Of a stretch of 12,261 nucleotides of DNA, positions 4,804 through 12,261 are shown piece after piece (the first letter of the stretch is position 1; every line of letters starts with the position of its first letter). The DNA comes from Bacillota bacterium (GTDB lineage: Bacteria > Bacillota > Bacilli > Alicyclobacillales > SLC66): NCBI GenBank assembly GCA_021797415.1, contig JAJZZT010000170.1, positions 1 through 12,261 of the forward strand. Reading direction: 5' to 3'. The notes under the pieces were generated by a model that worked only from the letters and a program-made list of their open reading frames with translations, did not search any database and was not told the DNA's origin. Made by a program: the position numbers and the translations under genes.

Positions 4804-4878
4804 TGGAGCGGAAGACGGGATTCGAACCCGCGACCCTCGCCTTGGCAAGGCGATGCTCTACCCCTGAGCCACTTCCGC
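4804..4878 (-). tRNA. tRNA-Gly (anticodon GCC)
   Basis: A 75-nt cloverleaf on the minus strand with encoded CCA and discriminator U. The acceptor GCGGAAG pairs with CTTCCGC. The anticodon loop CUUGCCAAG gives GCC, which reads GGC and GGU. It is the first tRNA of a two-tRNA transcript; 24 bases separate it from the CAU tRNA. Its promoter lies in the last codons of the preceding protein gene. Confidence 0.95.
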
Positions 4879-4884
4879 AAGATG

Positions 4885-6351
4885 TCACTCATTATATCCT
4901 GTTTGCCTCACAGATGCAACCGGTTTTCCTGTCGCCGGCAATCCTGTCGCGGCCCCTTTCCGCCCCTGTCGAGCCACAAATTCGTCCCATCGCTCCCGCG
5001 CCTCCCGCAGCGCCAGACGCTGTGCGCGCAGACGCACGTTTCGCTCCTCATACATCCGTTCCCACGCCTGCTCAAGACGGATTGCCTCCAACAGGCGCCG
5101 CATACGGGCAGACAGGTGCGCATCCTCCGGGCGATCCAGGGCAAACTCCAATACGTGCGGCACCTCCCGCAATTCTGCAATCTCCACCACACCGATCCGC
5201 CCGGCCCGTTCAAGACGGCGGCCGATACTGACCGACTGGTCGGTCATCTCCCATGCGCGCACGCTGGCCACATGGCGCTGGTGTAATACGAAATCATCCA
5301 ACGATTCCGCCAAACGCTTGTCCAACTCCTCCTGTTCCGACGCAAACAAAAGATCCCCAAACTCCCACAGCGGATACTCACGCCGCAACACCGCGAACGA
5401 AGCGGTTGCAAACGCCGCATGGCGCGCCATGTAGAAGCGCAATTCACGCAATTCCACGTCCGGATGCTCCATCCAGTACAGCAGGACGTGCCCCATCATC
5501 TGATCGCATGAACCGCCTGCGGCAATATGGCGAAACGGCTTCACCTCGATCAGCGTATCCTGATTGACCGCCAGATCCAGCGCGGCGCCCTGGCTCGCAA
5601 ACGCCGCGCCCGCCTCCAATCGCACATGCGGCTGAACCGTGCGGACAAACGACCAGTCGCACTCATCCGCGCCGCGCGCCATCCGCTTGATGTCGATCGC
5701 CATCCGGTCGTACACATCCTCGGAAAACTCCGCCCGCAGCAACGGTTTTGCCGTATAATGCGCATCCACTGCGGCCAGGCGCGCGCAATCCCGCGCAATG
5801 TTGCGCGTCCCGCCGTCGTATATGTAACGGTAACGCCGTCGCAAGACATCGTGCAGGTGAACGACCACATACGCGTTGACATCCCACAGCCGGCTTGCGA
5901 AAGCGGTTGCAACATCCTGCGAAGATCTCCTGCGCAACGACAGTTCGCTCTGTTGCAACACACTCTCCATGCCGCCGCGCAGAAACGCCGCCCGGTACCG
6001 GCGCAGCTCATTCTGATAATTCGCCGGCGAGAAGGCCACCGTCCGGCCGATCAGCCCCTGATCATCATCCGGAAACGGAGAACTCCGCGCTTCGATCCAC
6101 GGGAATCCGCCTTCGGTCGCATACCCCTGACTCCGTTCCAGGTGAGCCGCCAGCCACAGCTTGAATCCCTCTCCGCTGACCGGTGACTCCCGCAAACTGA
6201 GCAGCCCTTTGACGGCAAAGCGAAACCGCGCCGCATTGAGGCCCGGTCCCCCGTGCGCTCCGCGGAAGTACGGTTCAAGCGGAGGCAGCTTCCGGCGCTT
6301 TTTCTTAAAAGTTTCCCCATGTCCAATCCGGCTCAAAGACACATCGGACAC
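4885..6351 (-). CDS. Uncharacterised protein with PD-(D/E)xK nuclease-like signature
   Basis: A 488-codon gene I cannot name. Its stop-to-start distance from lysS is 6 bases, so it is co-transcribed. The start is uncertain: GTG at 6351, or GTG at 6342, which has GAGGTG six bases upstream and is at least as good. Residues 15-22 form a basic patch (FKKKRRK). At 255-292 the text ALDLAVNQDTLIEVK followed by DQMMGHVLLYW fits the PD-(D/E)xK nuclease pattern: D259, then E269-x-K271, then Q284 and Y292 like the RecB-type helix. The C-terminus (about 425-460) is a charged helix or coiled coil. Length and composition match the neighbouring core genes, so it is not obviously foreign. Nuclease activity is my inference; no partner gene suggests a pathway. 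The tRNA promoter overlaps its last codons. Confidence 0.75.
   Translation of the reverse strand: MSDVSLSRIGHGETFKKKRRKLPPLEPYFRGAHGGPGLNAARFRFAVKGLLSLRESPVSGEGFKLWLAAHLERSQGYATEGGFPWIEARSSPFPDDDQGLIGRTVAFSPANYQNELRRYRAAFLRGGMESVLQQSELSLRRRSSQDVATAFASRLWDVNAYVVVHLHDVLRRRYRYIYDGGTRNIARDCARLAAVDAHYTAKPLLRAEFSEDVYDRMAIDIKRMARGADECDWSFVRTVQPHVRLEAGAAFASQGAALDLAVNQDTLIEVKPFRHIAAGGSCDQMMGHVLLYWMEHPDVELRELRFYMARHAAFATASFAVLRREYPLWEFGDLLFASEQEELDKRLAESLDDFVLHQRHVASVRAWEMTDQSVSIGRRLERAGRIGVVEIAELREVPHVLEFALDRPEDAHLSARMRRLLEAIRLEQAWERMYEERNVRLRAQRLALREARERWDEFVARQGRKGAATGLPATGKPVASVRQTGYNE
4891..4919 (-). promoter_or_regulatory. Promoter of the tRNA-Gly/tRNA-Ile2 unit, inside the preceding gene
   Basis: TTGCAT (4919-4914), a 17-bp spacer and a perfect TATAAT (4896-4891) lie on the minus strand, 12 bases before the tRNA-Gly(GCC) 5' end. 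The -10 bases are part of the Tyr-Asn codons just before the stop of the 488-codon gene. Confidence 0.75.
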
Positions 6352-6357
6352 CTCGCT

Positions 6358-8022
<1,665 letters not shown>

Positions 8023-8499
8023 TCACTTCCGGATGTCCAGCACCTCGTACTGAATCGTGCCCGCCGGCACATTGACCTCCACCATCGATCCCACGGACTT
8101 GCCGAGCAAAGCCCGTCCCACCGGCGATTCATTGGAAATCTTGTTCTGTGATGGATCAGACTCCGCGGACCCCACAATGTGATACTCCACGTCCTCCGCA
8201 AATTCGATATCGCGCAGGCGCACGGTCGATCCCACGCTCACGACGCCCGTATCCACCTCTTCCTCGTTGATGAGGCGGGCATTGCGCAGCATCTTTTCCA
8301 GCGTGATGATCCGGCCTTCGACGAAAGCCTGTTCGTTTTTGGCGTCTTCATACTCCGAGTTCTCGCTCAGATCTCCATAGCTGATCGCGATCTTGATCCG
8401 CTCGGCGACTTCCTTGCGCTTCACGGATTTGAGATGTTCCAGTTCCTCTTCCAAATTTGCCAAGCCAGCCGGTGTCAACAGCACTTCTTTCTCAGACAT
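8023..8499 (-). CDS. greA: Transcription elongation factor GreA
   Basis: A 158-residue protein, the normal GreA length. It binds RNA polymerase, reaches into the secondary channel and stimulates cleavage of backtracked RNA. The N-terminal coiled coil (about 1-75) carries the tip signature [17 protein letters not shown], with acidic residues D43 and E46 that coordinate the catalytic metal. The C-terminal FKBP-like domain ends with [18 protein letters not shown] and the typical final strand. The ATG at 8499 follows AAAGGAG by 8 bases; an in-frame extension 12 codons upstream has no such site. It has its own consensus promoter and a structured leader of about 120 bases, and precedes lysS, an arrangement seen in many Bacillota. 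Confidence 0.97.
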   Translation of the reverse strand: MSEKEVLLTPAGLANLEEELEHLKSVKRKEVAERIKIAISYGDLSENSEYEDAKNEQAFVEGRIITLEKMLRNARLINEEEVDTGVVSVGSTVRLRDIEFAEDVEYHIVGSAESDPSQNKISNESPVGRALLGKSVGSMVEVNVPAGTIQYEVLDIRK

Positions 8500-8534
8500 G
8501 CCGTTCGCTCCTTTAGATCTTGCATGCCACCCCA

Positions 8535-8558
8535 CGAAGAAGAGGTCGTTCTTCTTCG
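8535..8558 (-). promoter_or_regulatory. Hairpin in the greA leader
   Basis: CGAAGAAG and CTTCTTCG form a perfect 8-bp stem (extendable by an A-T pair) inside the greA 5' leader, 35 bases upstream of the start codon. Upstream in the leader, CCGGT and ACCGG can form a second small stem. No U tract follows, so it is not a simple attenuator. Confidence 0.45.
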
Positions 8559-8628
8559 CAGGCGGTCACTCTCCTGGCTAACCCGGTTTTCGGCGTGTAC
8601 CGGCCACATAGACTGAGAATCTTTGGTC

Positions 8629-8657
8629 ATTATAGGGCAGCCAAATGACACTGTCAA
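8629..8657 (-). promoter_or_regulatory. Perfect-consensus SigA promoter of greA-lysS
   Basis: The minus strand reads TTGACA (8657-8652), exactly 17 bp, then TATAAT (8634-8629): both hexamers are exact. It begins 16 bases past the dusB stop codon. Transcription would start near 8622, giving a leader of about 120 bases before greA. Confidence 0.9.
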
Positions 8658-8673
8658 CGATCGCTCCGTGTCC

Positions 8674-9648
8674 TTAGAACCGCCCGATCACTTCGCGAAA
8701 GAGCTCCTCCATGCCGATGGCGCTCTCTTGGCGGTTGATCCGCTCCCTTAACTCGGCTGCGCCGGGAATCCCTCTGACGTACCAACCCGCATGCTTGCGC
8801 ATCTCGCGGACTCCCGTGTACTCCCCCTTGTCTTCCACGAGCATGCGCAGATGTTCAACCGCAACATCCAGCCGTTCCCGGTAATCGGGCGGCGCCAGCT
8901 TCTCGCCCGTCTTCAGGTAATGCGAAATCTCGCGAAAAATCCACGGGTAGCCGAGCGCCGCGCGACCGACCATCACCCCGTCGCAACCTGTCTCTTGCAG
9001 CATACGCCGCGCATCGTCCGGCGATGACACATCCCCGTTGCCGATGACAGGAATGGAAACAGCTTCCTTGACACGCCGGATGATCGACCAGTCCGCCTGC
9101 CCGCCGTACAGTTGCTTCGCCGTGCGTCCGTGCACGGCCACCGCCCTTGCGCCCGCCGCCTCCACCGCTTTGGCGACTTCCACCGCATTGACGCTGCCAT
9201 CGTCCCATCCCTTGCGGAACTTGACCGTCACCGGACGGTCGACACGCTTAACAACGGCCTCCACAATCCGCGCCGCATAGGACGGATCGCGCGCCAGGGC
9301 CGCCCCGGAGCCGTTCTTGTAAATCTTGAGCACCGGACAACCCATGTTGATATCAATGATGTCCGCGCTGGTGTCGTCAGCCACCATCTCCGCCGCCTCG
9401 ACCATCGTGTCGATATCGTTCCCGACAAGCTGAAGACTGACCGGATGCTCATCAGGAACGATCTGCAGCATACTCCTCGATTTTTCATGCCTGTGGACCA
9501 GCCCGTTTCCGCTCACCATCTCGGCGCAGACCATACCGGCGCCCAAGCGTTTCGCCAGTTTGCGGAAAGGCGGATTGCACACGCCGGCCATGGGTGCGAG
9601 AATCACCGGGTCGGCAATCGTCACGTCGCCAATCTCCAGATTCTTCAT
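8674..9648 (-). CDS. dusB: tRNA-dihydrouridine synthase B
   Basis: A 324-residue FMN enzyme that reduces specific uridines in the tRNA body to dihydrouridine with NADPH. The TIM-barrel signatures are all present: [12 protein letters not shown] (18-29), the catalytic-cysteine segment [11 protein letters not shown] (99-109) with C104, KFRKGWDD (143-150), VHGRT (172-176), the FMN phosphate-binding GNGDV (203-207) and [12 protein letters not shown]. The length is typical of Bacillota DusB. The ATG overlaps the stop codon of the HTH gene as ATGA, so translation is probably coupled. It is the last gene of the cysK-folate cluster; the next promoter begins 16 bases after its stop. Confidence 0.96.
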   Translation of the reverse strand: MKNLEIGDVTIADPVILAPMAGVCNPPFRKLAKRLGAGMVCAEMVSGNGLVHRHEKSRSMLQIVPDEHPVSLQLVGNDIDTMVEAAEMVADDTSADIIDINMGCPVLKIYKNGSGAALARDPSYAARIVEAVVKRVDRPVTVKFRKGWDDGSVNAVEVAKAVEAAGARAVAVHGRTAKQLYGGQADWSIIRRVKEAVSIPVIGNGDVSSPDDARRMLQETGCDGVMVGRAALGYPWIFREISHYLKTGEKLAPPDYRERLDVAVEHLRMLVEDKGEYTGVREMRKHAGWYVRGIPGAAELRERINRQESAIGMEELFREVIGRF

Positions 9649-9854
9649 TCGCTCATCAGTCCAAGTTCCGCTTTTGTCACGTGCAGCAACTGGGCGAGTT
9701 GCTCAATCTCCTGGTCGGTCGGCGTCCGCGTTCCGCGCTCAAGCCCCCCCACGACCGCCACGGAGACCCCGAGCCGGCGCGCCAGGTCATGCTGTGTCCA
9801 CTGTTTGAGCTTCCGGTACGCTCTCAATCGCCTTGTAAAGATTTCTTGTACCAT
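9645..9854 (-). CDS. yazB: Small Cro/C1-type HTH protein, YazB family
   Basis: A 69-residue protein consisting of one Cro/C1 (XRE) helix-turn-helix domain. It reads [38 protein letters not shown], with the recognition helix around 27-40 and the following ERGTRTPT typical of the family. The start at 9854 is set by GAAGGAG 8 bases upstream and gives the same size as Bacillus YazB, which sits in the same place between folK and dusB; a start 11 codons earlier has no such site. It overlaps the end of folK by 31 bases and the start of dusB by 4. Its target is unknown; local regulation of the folate cluster is a guess from position. Confidence 0.85.
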   Translation of the reverse strand: MVQEIFTRRLRAYRKLKQWTQHDLARRLGVSVAVVGGLERGTRTPTDQEIEQLAQLLHVTKAELGLMSE

Positions 9855-10375
9855 CGCACGCTCTCCTTCTGTTGGACATCGGCGCACAGTTCACGCACCG
9901 TCCTTCCGTCCGGCGGACAGATTGCATTCGGGGCAATCTCCGCAAGCGGCACTAGAACGAACGGTCGCTCCCGCAGCATCGGATGGGGAATCACCAGCAT
10001 GGGTGCGGCGTGTATCTCATGATCCTCAAACAAAATGAGATCCAGATCGATCACGCGCGGTCCCCAGCGCACTGCGCGCTTGCGCCCAAGCGCCGCCTCG
10101 ATGCCGAGCAGGCAGCCGAGCAGCATATCGGGACCGAGAGACGACCGCAACTGCGCCGCCGCATTCAAATACATTCCCTGAGCGACCGGACTGTCCGGGA
10201 CGGTTTCGTAGATGGACGACACCCGTTGAAGCTGCGTATGCGGCAGCACATCAAGCGCGCGCAGAGCGGACGCCAGGTACTGTTCACGATTTCCTAAGTT
10301 TGCACCCATTGCGACATGATATGTGTGCCGCCGATCATTTTTTTCCTTATTTTCCACGCCATTAACCATCCGCAT
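9824..10375 (-). CDS. folK: 2-amino-4-hydroxy-6-hydroxymethyldihydropteridine diphosphokinase (HPPK)
   Basis: A 183-residue protein that transfers pyrophosphate from ATP to 6-hydroxymethyl-dihydropterin, the step before dihydropteroate synthase. Family motifs are in order: MGANLGNRE (23-31), SSIYETVP (53-60), MYLNAAAQL, RWGPRVIDLDLI (103-114) with the two metal-binding aspartates D110 and D112, and IPHPMLRERPFVLVPL (129-144). The start is uncertain. The first in-frame ATG (10375) has no close ribosome binding site, and 17 poorly conserved residues precede the core, so a later start is possible. The frame is the same as folP, separated only by the folP stop and seven codons. The usual folB gene is not between them. 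Confidence 0.94.
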   Translation of the reverse strand: MRMVNGVENKEKNDRRHTYHVAMGANLGNREQYLASALRALDVLPHTQLQRVSSIYETVPDSPVAQGMYLNAAAQLRSSLGPDMLLGCLLGIEAALGRKRAVRWGPRVIDLDLILFEDHEIHAAPMLVIPHPMLRERPFVLVPLAEIAPNAICPPDGRTVRELCADVQQKESVRWYKKSLQGD

Positions 10376-10396
10376 CCCACGCCATCGCGCTCGTCC

Positions 10397-11254
10397 TCAC
10401 CTGTCCGCGGTCGCACGCACAACCGCATCGGTCATACGGCAGATGCGCGCCATCTCCGCCACATCGTGAACCCGGACGATGTTCACGCCGCGCGCAATCG
10501 CGACCGCAACCGTCGCCGCGGTGCCCTCCACCCGGTCTTTGACGGGCACATTGAGCACATGGCCGATGACCGACTTGCGCGATGTCCCGATCAGGGTGGC
10601 GTAGCCCGTTCCGGCATATACGTCCATGCGGTTGATCAGCTCAAGATTCTGGCGTTGCGTCTTGCCGAAGCCGATACCGGGGTCAAGGATAATCGCCTCC
10701 GACGGGACACCGGCGGCGACGGCGCGGCGCGCCAGCTCCAGCAGTTCGTCGCGCACCCGTTCCGCTACCCCGTCGAGCTTCGGCCAATCCAGACGGTCCG
10801 CGCAATTGTGCATCAGGACATAATGCGCACCGCCTTTAGCAACCGTCTCCCACATCGCGGAATCACGCGCGCCGCCCCATACATCATTGATGACATCAAC
10901 GCCAAGATCGAGCGCTAAACGCGCAATCCGAGGCTTGTACGTATCAACCGACAACGGACAGGAGAACTCCGCGCGCAGGCGGCGCAATACGGGTGCCAGG
11001 CGACGCCACTCTTCGTCCTCCGCCACCGGGGTATACCCCGGTCGCGTGGATTCCGCCCCAATATCGATGATATCCGCTCCCGAAACAATCATGTCACGGA
11101 CGTGTTCCACTGCCTTCTCCACATCAAAAAACCGCCCGCCATCAGAAAACGAGTCCGGCGTCACATTGAGCACTCCCATGATTAATGTGCGCTGGCCCAA
11201 CTCCGCCAATTCGGCGCGTCCCCCGTGCCGCGTTGATACCGTAGACTGTATCAC
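10397..11254 (-). CDS. folP: Dihydropteroate synthase
   Basis: A 285-residue enzyme that joins p-aminobenzoate to the dihydropterin pyrophosphate made by FolK; it is the sulfonamide target. Motifs of the TIM barrel: MGVLNVTPDSFSDGGRF (26-42), GAESTRPG (66-73), LSVDTYK (101-107), NDVWGG (123-128), LDPGIGFGKT (190-199), GTSRKSVIG (223-231) and the C-terminal IVRVHDV (259-265). The start is a GTG at 11254 with GAGGGG 7 bases upstream. It lies 73 bases after cysK with no terminator visible. The neighbouring folK supplies its substrate. No residue in the two drug-contact loops looks unusual to me. Confidence 0.96.
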   Translation of the reverse strand: MIQSTVSTRHGGRAELAELGQRTLIMGVLNVTPDSFSDGGRFFDVEKAVEHVRDMIVSGADIIDIGAESTRPGYTPVAEDEEWRRLAPVLRRLRAEFSCPLSVDTYKPRIARLALDLGVDVINDVWGGARDSAMWETVAKGGAHYVLMHNCADRLDWPKLDGVAERVRDELLELARRAVAAGVPSEAIILDPGIGFGKTQRQNLELINRMDVYAGTGYATLIGTSRKSVIGHVLNVPVKDRVEGTAATVAVAIARGVNIVRVHDVAEMARICRMTDAVVRATADR

Positions 11255-11327
11255 CCTGAATCCCCTCTGACAAACCTATAAAATCCCATATAACCCATCA
11301 TAAGCAAAGCATCCGGAACGGTCCGCC

Positions 11328-12260
11328 TCACTCAGCGAACAGCGCCGTGCTTAGATAGCGCTCCCCGTTTGACGCCGATATAGCGAGCACCCGCCTGCCC
11401 GGCCCCAGTTCGCGCGCCATCTGAAGTGCGGCATATACTGCCGCACCTGTGCTGATTCCGACGAGAATGCCTTCCTCCATTGCAATGCGCCTGGCCATTG
11501 CCAGCGTCTCCTCACTGCTGACCGTGATCACCCGATGGAGCAACGCCCGGTTCAGAATCGACGGGACGAATCCCGCTCCGATTCCCTGAATCTTGTGCGG
11601 ACCCGGACTTCCACCCGACAGCACAGGAGATTCACGCGGTTCGACAGCGATGATCCGGCACCCCGGAATGGCGGTCTGCAGCACCTCGGCAACTCCTGTG
11701 ATCGTGCCTCCGGTCCCGACAGCCGAGACAAAAGCATCCAGACGGCCCTCCATCTGGCGCACGATCTCCGGGCCGGTCGTCGTTCGATGCGCCAGCACAT
11801 TCGCCGGATTGTCGAACTGCTGCGGCATGAAATAGCGTTCCGCCCCCTGCTTGACAATGTCTGTCGCCCGTGCGATCGCTCCGCGCATTCCCTCCACTCC
11901 CGGGGTCAGCACGAGATCGGCGCCGTATGCGCGAAACAGCGTGCGGCGTTCGACGCTCATCGTGTCTGGCATGACCAGCATCGCCCGGTAGCCGCGCGCC
12001 GCGGCCACCATCGCGAGACCCACCCCGGTGTTGCCGCTCGTCGGTTCAATGATGATGTCACCGGGCCGCAATTTACCCGCACGTTCCGCGTCTTCCACCA
12101 TGGCGAGCGCGATTCTGTCCTTCACGCTGCCGCCGGGATTGAACCACTCCAGTTTGAGGTAGACGTCCGCCATGCCCGGCGAAACCAATCGACGCAGCCG
12201 CACAACCGGGGTCCGTCCGATCAATTGCGTCACATCGTCCACACAACGCGCAGTTGTCAT
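11328..12260 (-). CDS. cysK: Cysteine synthase A (O-acetylserine sulfhydrylase)
   Basis: A 310-residue PLP enzyme that makes cysteine from O-acetylserine and sulfide. Visible elements are the N-terminal [21 protein letters not shown] (41-49) with the PLP lysine K47; EPTSGNTG (72-79), the substrate-binding loop; GTGGT (182-186), which holds the PLP phosphate; GISTGAA with S270 facing the pyridine nitrogen; and the terminal GERYLST (299-305). The residues before GERY read ISASN, where most CysK proteins have LPDS or similar, a mild oddity. The ATG lies one base from the window edge; length and alignment of the N-terminus suggest it is complete, but the upstream signals are not visible. It is followed directly by folP, without the pab genes found here in Bacillus. 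Confidence 0.96.
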   Translation of the reverse strand: MTTARCVDDVTQLIGRTPVVRLRRLVSPGMADVYLKLEWFNPGGSVKDRIALAMVEDAERAGKLRPGDIIIEPTSGNTGVGLAMVAAARGYRAMLVMPDTMSVERRTLFRAYGADLVLTPGVEGMRGAIARATDIVKQGAERYFMPQQFDNPANVLAHRTTTGPEIVRQMEGRLDAFVSAVGTGGTITGVAEVLQTAIPGCRIIAVEPRESPVLSGGSPGPHKIQGIGAGFVPSILNRALLHRVITVSSEETLAMARRIAMEEGILVGISTGAAVYAALQMARELGPGRRVLAISASNGERYLSTALFAE

Positions 12261-12261
12261 A

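Noticed and set aside
4268..4888. A 206-codon minus-strand frame that could suggest an intact dehydrogenase
   Set aside because: It reads through both tRNA genes, their terminator and the acetyltransferase start; only about 60 codons have SDR likeness and the catalytic Lys is absent.
8499..8622. A T-box riboswitch in the greA-lysS leader
   Set aside because: The leader is only about 120 bases, lacks a recognisable stem I with specifier loop and has no terminator; only GGGGTGGCA is reminiscent.
11255..11327. A promoter between cysK and folP
   Set aside because: AT-rich patches are present, but no -35/-10 pair with acceptable spacing; read-through from cysK is simpler.

Overview
The window looks like a chromosomal segment of a fairly GC-rich Bacillota, probably of the Alicyclobacillus/Effusibacillus kind. 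Three things suggest this: the conserved order cysK-folP-folK-yazB-dusB-greA-lysS, strong AGGAGG-type ribosome binding sites, and SigA-like promoters (one with perfect consensus hexamers). The taxon is an inference from gene order and base composition. Every gene I accept is on the minus strand, so transcription runs from high to low coordinates.

Right part (about 12260 to 4700), core chromosome. It starts with cysteine synthase (cysK). Next is a folate block, folP then folK, without the folB that usually lies between them and without the pab genes that often sit near cysK. A YazB-type Cro/C1 HTH protein and tRNA-dihydrouridine synthase dusB follow with overlapping ends. A consensus promoter then drives greA and lysS. 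Immediately after lysS is a 488-codon gene of unknown function with a PD-(D/E)xK nuclease-like signature. Its last codons contain the promoter of a two-tRNA unit, tRNA-Gly(GCC) and tRNA-Ile2(CAU), which ends at an intrinsic terminator.

Middle (about 4620 to 3600). This holds a decayed fragment of a short-chain dehydrogenase that lacks its catalytic lysine, an intact RimJ/RimL-type GNAT acetyltransferase, and tRNA-Gly(UCC) with its own promoter and a strong hairpin downstream.

Left part (about 3480 to 1), accessory or mobile DNA, possibly inserted next to tRNA-Gly(UCC). It begins with an AT-richer operon of three small unknown proteins, each with a good ribosome binding site, ending at a GC-rich hairpin. 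A non-coding stretch of about 400 bases follows, with a 24-bp-stem hairpin whose wobble pairs work only on the plus strand. Then come a tiny HTH protein built from a perfect tandem DNA duplication, a small unknown protein, and a gene running off the left edge. That last gene encodes an archaeo-eukaryotic-type (AEP) primase followed by what looks like the start of a DUF927 domain, a layout typical of phages, plasmids and integrative elements. No integrase or attachment-site duplication is visible, so the element's limits are unknown.
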